Source: an uncultured Erysipelotrichaceae bacterium (GTDB lineage Bacteria; Bacillota_I; Bacilli_A; Erysipelotrichales; Erysipelotrichaceae). From it: a DNA stretch of 10,518 nt. A model generated the notes under the pieces. It saw only the letters and a program-made list of their open reading frames with translations. It was not told the origin of the DNA and searched no databases. The DNA is taken from assembly GCA_937874965.1 (NCBI GenBank), contig CALNCD010000169.1, positions 1 through 10,518 of the forward strand, read 5' to 3'. A program made the position numbers and the translations under genes. This document shows positions 1-5,940 of this stretch, piece after piece (position 1 is the stretch's first letter; each line of letters opens with the position of its first letter).

Positions 1-283
1 TCAGCGCATAGAGTTGATGCTTGTTCACGCCTTGCTCGAAGCGTGCAGCGAAGTCTACGCCTTGCCCGTATTTTTGTACATAATGCTTCATGACTCTTTG
101 GACGATAGCCTGATCTTGAATAACTTGCACGCTACCCGTGCCCTGCACACCTACGACCGGGATGTCTGTCTCGATTGCTACTGCGAATGCGGCGCGCGGC
201 ACTGCGTCGAGCATTTGACTATGCCGACGCTGCGGCTCGCTCAGCCAGCAGATGGTGCGGCTCGTCGGATCGGCCACGAAGTA
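1..283 (-). other. Foreign-looking segment: C-terminal part of an FMN-binding split-barrel-like protein joined to the kinase
   Basis: Codons 233-325 of the left-edge frame do not fit a kinase C-terminus. They contain FVADPTSRTICWLSEPQRRH, then AFAVAIETDIPVVGVQGTGSV, then an amphipathic stretch ending KHQLYAL. This pattern (a strand with a D/P turn, a SEPxRRH segment, a VxGVQxxGxV strand, then helix) resembles pyridoxamine-5'-phosphate-oxidase-like FMN-binding proteins; that assignment is from memory. Hand-counted GC is about 55% over 1-240 and about 39% over 301-540, inside the kinase. The two parts may share a short microhomology around AGCTACTTC on the minus strand. A cloning, amplification or assembly chimera is the simplest reading, and a true gene fusion is the alternative. 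Confidence 0.5.
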
Positions 284-976
284 GCTCTTTTCATAGTCCT
301 TTGTTTTAAAGTTATACCCCAATGACCATCTTCCCCAATGCAGGTCATAATGTCTGTCACCCTGCCCTGCAGCATTGACATCAATAAAACTTTGAAATTC
401 CATCGTTTCACTGAACAGGACATTGGGAATACAGTAATCACCATGAATTATTGTATCGTTGATTAAGCAACCTGCATTCTGTTCGATGTCAGCAATCATC
501 ATACGGATATCCTGATTTTTATAGGCAAGCATCTGTGCATTGATTGTCTTATCTTCAATATTACGGAAGACAGAATGCAGGAGCTGTTCAACACTATTGT
601 TGGAAGCACAGGCACTGAAATCCTTATAGTGGTCGTGAAACTGCCGCAAGACCTGACCGTAGGTATAAGCAAAATGATCAGGATTATTCCAGTAGTGATA
701 ATCATACCCAGCTTGACCCTTCGCTTTTTCAACGATGAGATAGTCAAAATCCGAAGATAGATACAGAACCGGTTCAGGGGAAAGGCGGTAACCTGAAAAA
801 AGGGTTAACATCTGATAATCCTGGAGCAATTTCCCAGGACCGTCCATTTTCAAATAGAATCCAGACTCTTTCTCGATATAGTAAGTCTTCGCCCCTGAGT
901 GTCCGCTGGTATCCACTAAAGCTGAGGATTGAATGAAGTCTTTGACTTCGGGCGGGAAACTGAGTATCTGTGTCAT
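2..976 (-). CDS. APH(3')-like phosphotransferase, 3' part replaced by unrelated sequence; partial at left edge
   Basis: The frame is open from ATG at 976 to the window edge (325 codons). An AAGGA ribosome site lies at 986-990. Residues 1 to about 232 read as an aminoglycoside/choline-kinase-type phosphotransferase. A short N-lobe has SGAKTYYI near 27 and YLKMDG near 41. The Brenner motif IIHGDYCIPNVLF (177-189) gives catalytic Asp180 and metal-binding Asn185, and FIDV (197-200) supplies the second metal-binding Asp199. Family members are about 260 aa and phosphorylate a hydroxyl of an antibiotic or other small molecule with ATP. Here the kinase stops matching at about residue 232, roughly 30 residues before its normal end. 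It runs in frame into about 93 residues of another protein type, described separately. The kinase call is good. The substrate is unknown, and resistance should not be assumed. As written, the product lacks the native C-terminus. Confidence 0.7.
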   Translation of the reverse strand, partial: MTQILSFPPEVKDFIQSSALVDTSGHSGAKTYYIEKESGFYLKMDGPGKLLQDYQMLTLFSGYRLSPEPVLYLSSDFDYLIVEKAKGQAGYDYHYWNNPDHFAYTYGQVLRQFHDHYKDFSACASNNSVEQLLHSVFRNIEDKTINAQMLAYKNQDIRMMIADIEQNAGCLINDTIIHGDYCIPNVLFSETMEFQSFIDVNAAGQGDRHYDLHWGRWSLGYNFKTKDYEKSYFVADPTSRTICWLSEPQRRHSQMLDAVPRAAFAVAIETDIPVVGVQGTGSVQVIQDQAIVQRVMKHYVQKYGQGVDFAARFEQGVNKHQLYAL

Positions 977-999
977 GGTGCTATATCCTTTCGCAGACC

Positions 1000-1008
1000 A
1001 TTATACCA
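1000..1008 (-). promoter_or_regulatory. Extended -10 promoter element for the kinase gene
   Basis: The minus strand reads TGGTATAAT, a perfect TATAAT (1000-1005) with the TGn extension, 24 bases before the kinase ATG. No good -35 hexamer is seen at 16-18 bases, which is common for extended -10 promoters. The 12 bases overlapping this element recur at the yccF -10. Confidence 0.55.
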
Positions 1009-1036
1009 TAGGATTGTTGTAGCGTTTCGGATCGCG

Positions 1037-1065
1037 ATGACAGGAAATAGCTCGTGTGATATATT
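1037..1065 (+). promoter_or_regulatory. Sigma-A promoter for the methyltransferase gene
   Basis: The -35 is ATGACA (1037-1042, five of six consensus bases). After a 17-base spacer comes an extended -10, TGA followed by TATATT (1060-1065). It ends 24 bases before the start at 1090 and is back-to-back with the kinase promoter. Confidence 0.65.
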
Positions 1066-1089
1066 AAAAGAAACTCGAGGAGGCAATCA

Positions 1090-1806
1090 ATGGACAATAA
1101 AATCATGGCCAACCATTATCGCAATGAAGTTTCGACACCATGGGGACGTTTGTTTTATAGGCTGGTCTGGAATCATCTTGATTTGAATGGCATGAAGATT
1201 CTGGATTTCGGCAGCGGATTGGGTGTCAGCGCTGATCATTTTGCGAAAGCGAATGAAGTGATTGCTGTTGAACCCGATGATGAAATGATTCAACATCGGC
1301 TGACATCCCATGTCTATCAGCAGCTTTATGGAAGCCTCGATTGTTTAGACGAGATTCCGGAGTCTTCCATCGATGTTGTTCTGTGTCATAACGTATTGGA
1401 GTATATGGAAGAAAGGGAATCCTTGTTCGATCAGTTTCACCGAGTCCTAAAACCGGATGGTTTCATCTCAGTTGTTAAGCATAACCGCAATGGAACAATA
1501 ATGCAAAGAGCAGTCTTTGATTATGCCACCGATGAAGCGATGATGCTTCTTGATCAGGGGGAAATCGTGTCAAGGCATTTTGGACGCATCAATGACTATG
1601 AACTTCAAGCAATGGAACGCTTTGCATGTGCATTTGAGATTATGGATATCTATGGAGTCCGTATGTTTTACGGTCTTCAGCAGAACGCAATCAAACAGGA
1701 AAAGGATTGGGAAGAAAACATGTTCGCGTTAGAGTGCCGTGCTGAACAAATTCCAGCTTTGCGAGACATTGCTATCTACCACCATGTGATTCTCAGAAAA
1801 AAATGA
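1090..1806 (+). CDS. Class I SAM-dependent methyltransferase, acceptor unknown
   Basis: The 238-aa product has the Rossmann-like SAM-binding fold of the Methyltransf_11 type. Motif I is ILDFGSGLGVSADHF (37-51). The acidic end of strand 2 is VIAVEPDDEMI (57-67), where Glu61 should hold the ribose. The strand-4 region is SIDVVLCHNVLEYM (93-106), and a loop with LKPDGFISVVKHN (120-132) follows. The C-terminal third (about 140-238) is not diagnostic and probably forms the acceptor site. The start is supported by CGAGGAGG at 1075-1082, seven bases upstream, and by the promoter before it. The protein is expected to be cytosolic. It appears to be a single-gene transcription unit; no U-tract terminator follows. 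The acceptor could be a small metabolite, since the sequence shows no RNA- or DNA-methylase motif. The fold is certain, the reaction beyond methyl transfer is not. Confidence 0.8.
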   Translation: MDNKIMANHYRNEVSTPWGRLFYRLVWNHLDLNGMKILDFGSGLGVSADHFAKANEVIAVEPDDEMIQHRLTSHVYQQLYGSLDCLDEIPESSIDVVLCHNVLEYMEERESLFDQFHRVLKPDGFISVVKHNRNGTIMQRAVFDYATDEAMMLLDQGEIVSRHFGRINDYELQAMERFACAFEIMDIYGVRMFYGLQQNAIKQEKDWEENMFALECRAEQIPALRDIAIYHHVILRKK

Positions 1807-1819
1807 TGGCCTTGGCCAT
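1806..1819. repeat. Perfect 14-bp palindrome overlapping the methyltransferase stop
   Basis: ATGGCC-TT-GGCCAT begins on the last base of the TGA stop. It lacks a T tract, so it is not a standard terminator. It could fold with a very tight loop or be a protein site, and may be coincidence. Confidence 0.3.
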
Positions 1820-1903
1820 ACGTGCAGCCACTAAGAAGCCATTGTGAGCTATGTATGTTTCAGTTGTCGGCAGCTTTCGGAGAACTAACGTTTCAAGTCA
1901 GAC

Positions 1904-1931
1904 TTGCCTTGGTATAGGCTCAGGTGATAAT
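1904..1931 (+). promoter_or_regulatory. Probable sigma-A promoter for the flavodoxin gene
   Basis: TTGCCT (1904-1909) and GATAAT (1926-1931, five of six bases) are 16 bases apart. This leaves a leader of about 50 bases before the ATG at 1987. A second TATACT at 1951-1956 lacks a matching -35. The rest of 1820-1903 holds nothing recognisable. Confidence 0.45.
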
Positions 1932-1986
1932 GTTGCTTGACTCGCTGAGTTATACTGGATAAACTTGACAGTATCAGGAGGTTATT

Positions 1987-2415
1987 ATGAGCGATGTATT
2001 AGTAGTATATTATACCACGACAGGGAATACAGAAATGCTGGCAGAAGCATTCAAAGAAGGGATTGAGGCAGCAGGGAAAAGCGTTGACCTTAAAAAGGTT
2101 TCAGATGTGAAGCCCTCGGATATCGAGGCTTATGACACCATTGCATTCGGTTGTCCTGCTTGCGGTACTGAAGAGCTGGATGATACGGAATTTGAGCCGT
2201 TCTTTTCACAGGTTGAAACACAGCTTTCAGGTAAGAAAGTGACTGCCTTCGGATGTTATGGCTGGGGAGACGGAGAATTTATGCGAACCTGGATTTCCCG
2301 TTTACAGGATGATGGGGCAACTGTTTACGGAGAAGGCTTTATCTGCCTTGAAACGCCGGATTCCAGTGTATTGGATGAAGCAAAGGCTTATGCAGGCGCT
2401 TTTATTGCCAATTAA
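1987..2415 (+). CDS. Short-chain flavodoxin
   Basis: This 142-aa FMN protein carries one or two electrons between redox enzymes in the cytosol, typically replacing ferredoxin. The FMN phosphate loop TTTGNT (10-15) follows strand one (VLVVYY). The second FMN loop region is FGCPACGTEELDDTEFEPFF (54-73), and the third is FGCYGWGDGEFMRTW (88-102) with Trp93 next to the expected isoalloxazine position. The length matches short-chain flavodoxins (about 135-150 aa), and the high acidic content is typical. The start follows a strong AGGAGG (1976-1981). It is a monocistronic gene with its own promoter and a terminator overlapping its stop codon, and no partner oxidoreductase lies nearby. Confidence 0.93.
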   Translation: MSDVLVVYYTTTGNTEMLAEAFKEGIEAAGKSVDLKKVSDVKPSDIEAYDTIAFGCPACGTEELDDTEFEPFFSQVETQLSGKKVTAFGCYGWGDGEFMRTWISRLQDDGATVYGEGFICLETPDSSVLDEAKAYAGAFIAN

Positions 2416-2435
2416 ACCGTGAGAACGGTTTTTTT
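2414..2435 (+). terminator. Intrinsic terminator of the flavodoxin gene
   Basis: AAACCGT, loop GAGA, ACGGTTT, then TTTT. The stem begins inside the TAA stop codon. Confidence 0.85.
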
Positions 2436-2438
2436 ATT

Positions 2439-2461
2439 AAAAAAAACCTGTATGAACAGGT
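2439..2461 (-). terminator. Intrinsic terminator of the yccF-like gene
   Basis: On the minus strand the stem is ACCTGT, loop TCAT, ACAGGT, followed by seven T. It lies just past the yccF stop (2464-2466), a few bases from the opposing flavodoxin terminator. Confidence 0.85.
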
Positions 2462-2463
2462 CT

Positions 2464-2844
2464 TTAGGCATATATGAAGTCCACAGGAACAATCCGTGAA
2501 CCAAAGGGCATTAAAGCAACTCGGGCTAGTTTGAAACACTGAAGACCAAAAGGAATCCCTATTAGGGTAATACAGCAGATCAACCCGCTGACAAAGGCGG
2601 CCATTGCAAGTTCCAGGCCACCGAAGATCAGCCAGAGAATATTCAGAAGAAAGGATCCAGCACCGCCTTGATAGATGATTTCCTTTTTGAAAGGAAAGGC
2701 GAAGACCCCGGCTATCTTGAAGCATTGCACCCCTACAGGAATACCGACGATGGTAATCGACCAAAGCAGGCCAACGGCACCCCATGCCAGCATATTCCAG
2801 AAACCGATCACAATAAACCATATTAAATTACCGAGAGTTTTCAT
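2464..2844 (-). CDS. yccF: YccF-domain inner-membrane protein
   Basis: The 126-aa product is almost wholly hydrophobic and has the internal duplication typical of the YccF/DUF307 family. ITIVGIPVGVQCFKIA (30-45) is repeated as ITLIGIPFGLQCFKLA (92-107). Each copy is preceded by a long apolar segment (about 5-30 and 65-91) and followed by an aromatic/Pro-Phe motif (FPF, MPFG). It is an integral cytoplasmic-membrane protein of unknown biochemical role. The start at 2844 has GGAGG nine bases upstream (2854-2858). An earlier ATG at 2852 is followed one codon later by TGA and cannot start this gene. It forms a single-gene unit with its own extended -10 and terminator. The family call is strong, the function is unknown. 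Confidence 0.88.
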   Translation of the reverse strand: MKTLGNLIWFIVIGFWNMLAWGAVGLLWSITIVGIPVGVQCFKIAGVFAFPFKKEIIYQGGAGSFLLNILWLIFGGLELAMAAFVSGLICCITLIGIPFGLQCFKLARVALMPFGSRIVPVDFIYA

Positions 2845-2864
2845 CAGTCCATACCTCCACGACT

Positions 2865-2873
2865 AGAATACCA
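2865..2873 (-). promoter_or_regulatory. Extended -10 element for the yccF-like gene
   Basis: The minus strand reads TGGTATTCT, 20 bases before the ATG, without a good -35. Upstream it shares ATCCTATGGTAT with the kinase promoter. Confidence 0.4.
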
Positions 2874-2991
2874 TAGGATCAGGCAAGCCGGCATTATTTT
2901 TTTCTAAGCGGTGCTGTTTATGGGTTAAGTGGTAAAAGAGTGCTTTATTCCAGTCTTTTTTCACTTTTCTCTATTCGCTGTTTTATTGGTG

Positions 2992-3000
2992 TGTTAAAAT
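2992..3000 (+). promoter_or_regulatory. Extended -10 promoter element for the ispD-like operon
   Basis: TGT-TAAAAT is an extended -10, preceded by a T-rich stretch (2956-2985). No strong -35 is visible; TTCGCT at 2974-2979 is a weak candidate. It is 18 bases before the ATG at 3019. Confidence 0.45.
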
Positions 3001-3018
3001 ACTACAAAGGAGTTTCAC

Positions 3019-3654
3019 ATGAATTATTCAGTCTTGATTGTCGCAACGGGTAAAAACGCATTGGAACAGAAAGGATACAAGAAACTTTTCCATAATCTTA
3101 AGGACGGCCGAACAGTTCTTGATCGAACACTCAGCATTTTTCTGAATGATGAACGCTGTAAACAGATCGTGATTGTTACGAATCGCTATGATCTTTCACG
3201 TATTGTAAATGCTCATGAAGATGGCCGGATTGTCAGTGTCAATGGTTCAACGACACGGCGGCAAAGCGTTCTGAATGGGTTGATGGCGGTCAAGGAGAGT
3301 GTTGTCTTAATCCATGACGCCACGCGTCCATGGTTGAATCAGCATTCCATTGATGGGCTGCTTGAAGCCATGGAAACGGATAAAGCAGCTTGTCTGGTGG
3401 TTCCTTCAACGACGAATATCAAGAAGGTCAAAGACGGCTATGTGATTGAAACTCAGCGCAGGGATGATCTTTACCTCGTGCAAACCCCGCAAGCGTTCAA
3501 TACCATGTTTATTATAGACTGTTACCTTAAAGCACAATCACAAGGATTGGATTTCCTGGATGACTGTGACGTTGTTGAGGCCTTGAGCACTCAACCCGTT
3601 AAGGCTGTTCTGGGATCAAGCCTGAATGTTAAAGTAAAAATCAAGGATGCGTAA
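3019..3654 (+). CDS. IspD-family cytidylyltransferase with degenerate nucleotide-binding loop
   Basis: IspD makes CDP-methylerythritol from CTP and methylerythritol 4-phosphate in the MEP isoprenoid pathway; the related TarI uses ribitol 5-phosphate. The 211-aa product keeps many family motifs: RRQSVLNGL (80-88), LIHDATRPW (97-105), VVPSTTNIKKV (127-137), TQRRDDLYLVQTPQAF (145-160, with Arg147), DDCDVVE (181-187) and NVKVKIKD (203-210). The N-terminal AAGxGxRMG signature is not present: strand one (VLIVATGK, 5-12) is followed by NALEQKGYKKLF, with no GxGxR. The usual DTIK is TNIK, and the end is about 15-20 residues shorter than usual. A paralogue with changed substrate or reduced activity is possible. 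The start has AAAGGAG seven bases upstream and a promoter before it. It is the first gene of a three-gene operon. IspD pattern is closer than TarI, but the symbol is withheld. Confidence 0.72.
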   Translation: MNYSVLIVATGKNALEQKGYKKLFHNLKDGRTVLDRTLSIFLNDERCKQIVIVTNRYDLSRIVNAHEDGRIVSVNGSTTRRQSVLNGLMAVKESVVLIHDATRPWLNQHSIDGLLEAMETDKAACLVVPSTTNIKKVKDGYVIETQRRDDLYLVQTPQAFNTMFIIDCYLKAQSQGLDFLDDCDVVEALSTQPVKAVLGSSLNVKVKIKDA

Positions 3655-4347
3655 ATGATTGCGCAGGTGAATGGACTGAAACTGTATTATACGAAAACAG
3701 CAAGCGGGAAACCCCCGCTTCTTTTGCTTCATGGCAATGGCGAATCCCATGTCATTTTCAATGAAGCCATCGAACAGTTAAGACATTCGTTTACTGTCTA
3801 TGCACTGGATTCAAGAGGACATGGATCAAGTGATCCGGTTAAAGCCTATCATTATGCGGATATGGCCAGTGATGTCGAAAAGTTCATTCTGCAGCAGAAT
3901 CTGAAAAATCCCGTGGTGTACGGATTCAGTGACGGCGCAATTATAGCGTTGTTACTAGCGATTCATTATCCATCGCTAAGCAACCATTATATCCTGAGCG
4001 GTGTCAATACATCACCGGATCAGATGCGGCTGGATTGGAAGATCATGATCACGATGGTGTACGTTCTGACGAAGAATCCCTTGTACCGAATGATGAAGGA
4101 AGAACCCGCAATCACGTGTGAAGAACTTCAAAGCATACAGGCACAGGTCGATCTGATTATCGCGGAACATGAGATTGTTCCAAGAACTGTCTCGGAATCC
4201 ATTGTCCAGGCAATACCGAATGCAACCCTTATTGAAGCAGGCGCTAAGACGACCCATGGCAGTTATATTGTTCATCAGACCCGGATTGCGGAATTGATTC
4301 AATCCTGTTTATTTTGCGGGAAGGAAATTCTGAACAGCCATGATTGA
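3655..4347 (+). CDS. Alpha/beta hydrolase
   Basis: The 230-aa serine-hydrolase-fold protein begins on the base after the ispD-like stop. AAGGA at 3643-3647 inside that gene serves as its ribosome site, so the two are translationally linked. The oxyanion segment is LLLLHGNGE (22-30), the strand-4 turn is YALDSRGHGSSD (49-60), and the nucleophile elbow is VVYGFSDGA (87-95) with Ser92. The C-terminal His is in TTHGSY (199-204), His201. The usual acid-bearing GxxD segment reads AEHEIVP (170-176), so Glu173 appears to replace Asp. Esterase, lipase and acyl-transfer roles are all possible, as the substrate cannot be read from the sequence. The size is slightly below the usual 250-280 aa, giving a small lid (about 118-160). 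Cytosolic, no signal peptide. Confidence 0.85.
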   Translation: MIAQVNGLKLYYTKTASGKPPLLLLHGNGESHVIFNEAIEQLRHSFTVYALDSRGHGSSDPVKAYHYADMASDVEKFILQQNLKNPVVYGFSDGAIIALLLAIHYPSLSNHYILSGVNTSPDQMRLDWKIMITMVYVLTKNPLYRMMKEEPAITCEELQSIQAQVDLIIAEHEIVPRTVSESIVQAIPNATLIEAGAKTTHGSYIVHQTRIAELIQSCLFCGKEILNSHD

Positions 4348-4951
4348 GAGGGTAAACACGTACACGGATCCTGATTTTGACAAGGCAGTTCTCTGCCAGC
4401 ATGGCGGATATCGTTATCACAACGTACCGGTTAGCTTCAGAATAATTTCACCAGATACGGCGGTGGTAACGACTGACTATCAAGGATCATTGGAGGCAAT
4501 CATTGATATCTTCCGCGAACATGCTTTCCATATCACTTTTTTTATTACAGAGAGTCATCAGTGCATTAAATCATTTCCGCAAGTTGAACGGACATTAATC
4601 CCAATCGATGATCTATTGCCCAGTCAACTCTTCGTCCATCAGGAAAAGCTGAAAGCAGTTCAAACGTGGATAAGATACGAAAATGACCTTATTCTTCCAA
4701 TACAGATGACACAGACAGGAATGCTGATCGCAGATGGACATACTCGTCTTTACGCAGGCTATGCTAAAGGAATTACCATGGCTTATGTCTACCGGATTGA
4801 TTCTGAAACATATCTTCAGGATTTCAGGATGATCTGCGAGCAAGCAGCTGTGAATCATATCCGTGATCTGAAATGCGTCAATGCAGAAACCTATCAGAAA
4901 GAGTGGATTGATCGCTGTGCAGTTTATTTTAAGACAGGAAGATTTGAATAA
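4340..4951 (+). CDS. ParB/sulfiredoxin-fold DGHTR protein of unknown function
   Basis: The start ATG overlaps the hydrolase stop by eight bases, indicating translational coupling. The 203-aa protein has two parts. Residues 1-80 have no recognisable motif, with strands such as VSFRII and HITFFIT. Residues 84-153 fit the ParB-like nuclease/sulfiredoxin fold: RTLIPIDDLLPSQLFV (84-99), LPIQMTQ (119-125), IADGHTRLYAGYAKG (130-144) and MAYVYRID (147-154). In ParB-fold proteins the equivalent G(D/E)xR segment binds a nucleotide; here the residues are Asp132-Gly-His-Thr-Arg136. The C-terminal helical part (158-203) resembles, from memory, uncharacterised Firmicute proteins with the same layout. There is no helix-turn-helix or centromere-binding domain, so it is not a partition protein. 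It ends 16 bases from the convergent regulator gene, with no visible terminator between. Confidence 0.62.
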   Translation: MIERVNTYTDPDFDKAVLCQHGGYRYHNVPVSFRIISPDTAVVTTDYQGSLEAIIDIFREHAFHITFFITESHQCIKSFPQVERTLIPIDDLLPSQLFVHQEKLKAVQTWIRYENDLILPIQMTQTGMLIADGHTRLYAGYAKGITMAYVYRIDSETYLQDFRMICEQAAVNHIRDLKCVNAETYQKEWIDRCAVYFKTGRFE

Positions 4952-4967
4952 TGGAAAGGTGTTTGAC

Positions 4968-5822
4968 TTATTCTGGAACTTTGATATCCTCGGAAACCGT
5001 CCGGGCGATGTTGTGACGAGCATAGCTGCTTTTCGCAAAGAGAAGAGCAAACACGATGTCCAGTACATTCTGAATGCTTGTACGGCTGCCCATGCCACCG
5101 ACACGATAAACACTCTCACAGTTATCCACATAGAGCTGGATGGAAGTCAATGAAGCGACTGGATTATTCGTATAACTGGTGATAGAAATACTAGGCACGT
5201 TATTCTGCTTAAGAATCCGTGCTATTTTTATTATTTCATCGGTTTGTCCGGTGTATGAAACAAGGATGGCGACATTGTCTTTCGTGCTTAGTTTGGCTTG
5301 CATAAGCATTTCAGCGGTGAATGAATAAGCTGTTACTTTTAATCCGCCACGAAGGGCTTTGAATTTAGCGTCATGACAGATAAGGTTGGAAACACCGCTT
5401 CCATAGAAATCGATCTGAACAGATTCCTGAATGAGGTTGACCACACGCTCAAAAGTTTCAACATTATTAAGATTCCGTACTTCCAATACGGCACGAACAC
5501 TGTTGTTCGTTACTTTTTCGATGATTACTTCCGAAGAATCAGACTCATCAATGAGTTTAATGTCTGAGTAGAGTTGCTTCGATTCCAGGAATTGTTTATG
5601 ATCGCTGTTCAAGCGGTTCTTGAAATCGGTAAAACTCAATAATCCTAGTTTTTTAACCACCCGCATGACCGTACTTGCACTCGAATACGATTTGGCGCCA
5701 AGTTCGACAATTCCCATTGACAGACATTCATTATGATGTGAAAGCACATAGTTTACAACTTGCCGCTCACTTGTGGATAAATCTTTTATATCGTTCATTT
5801 CAAGAAATAGGTTCTGTTTCAT
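4968..5822 (-). CDS. RpiR/MurR-family transcriptional regulator
   Basis: The 284-aa regulator has an N-terminal RpiR helix-turn-helix (about 10-77; LSTSERQVVNYVL, SSASTVMRVVKKLGL, SFTDFKNRL). A C-terminal SIS domain (about 115-265) that binds a sugar phosphate has FYGSGVSN (139-146) and the phosphate loop VSYTGQTDE (188-196). I start it at 5822 rather than at an in-frame ATG at 5858, because GGAGG (5827-5831) sits directly before 5822 and nothing comparable precedes 5858. The gene is divergent from the amino-sugar PTS operon and shares a 184-base intergenic region with it. RpiR proteins in this arrangement usually control the neighbouring operon and often themselves, with a phosphorylated intermediate of the pathway as ligand. 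Activator or repressor mode cannot be read. Confidence 0.9.
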   Translation of the reverse strand: MKQNLFLEMNDIKDLSTSERQVVNYVLSHHNECLSMGIVELGAKSYSSASTVMRVVKKLGLLSFTDFKNRLNSDHKQFLESKQLYSDIKLIDESDSSEVIIEKVTNNSVRAVLEVRNLNNVETFERVVNLIQESVQIDFYGSGVSNLICHDAKFKALRGGLKVTAYSFTAEMLMQAKLSTKDNVAILVSYTGQTDEIIKIARILKQNNVPSISITSYTNNPVASLTSIQLYVDNCESVYRVGGMGSRTSIQNVLDIVFALLFAKSSYARHNIARTVSEDIKVPE

Positions 5823-5862
5823 GTTTCCTCCATTCTCGCTTATTTGCCCGAATTGCACCTTA

Positions 5863-5891
5863 ATTATGACGTAGAAGTTTCACCATTTCCA
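5863..5891 (-). promoter_or_regulatory. Promoter of the RpiR-family regulator gene
   Basis: On the minus strand the -35 is TGGAAA (5886-5891, four of six) and the -10 is CATAAT (5863-5868, five of six), with a 17-base spacer. It ends 40 bases before the chosen start at 5822 and overlaps the alternative start at 5858, which supports the inner start. Confidence 0.55.
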
Positions 5892-5940
5892 GTGATTTTT
5901 TTTCGAAATACAGTAATATTTACCACAATGAGAAATTCGT

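Noticed and set aside
14..325. Plus-strand open frame at the left edge
   Set aside because: It is antisense to the long minus-strand frame whose translation has clear protein motifs.
2..976. Antibiotic-resistance gene of a mobile element
   Set aside because: No transposase, integrase, repeats or resistance neighbours are visible, and APH-like kinases of unknown substrate are common in Firmicute chromosomes.
1807..1903. Riboswitch or small RNA upstream of the flavodoxin gene
   Set aside because: No convincing multi-stem structure or terminator/antiterminator pair could be found by eye.
4340..4951. Chromosome-partition ParB
   Set aside because: There is no helix-turn-helix or C-terminal dimer domain, no parA neighbour and no parS-like site. 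Only the fold-level motif is shared.
4881..5153. Plus-strand open frame bridging the ParB-fold gene and the regulator gene
   Set aside because: It reads antisense to the regulator's well-supported SIS domain, has no ribosome site and no recognisable motif.
5823..5858. Regulator starting at ATG 5858
   Set aside because: The extra 12 residues lack family similarity and a ribosome site; GGAGG lies just before 5822, and the predicted -10 overlaps the region before 5858.
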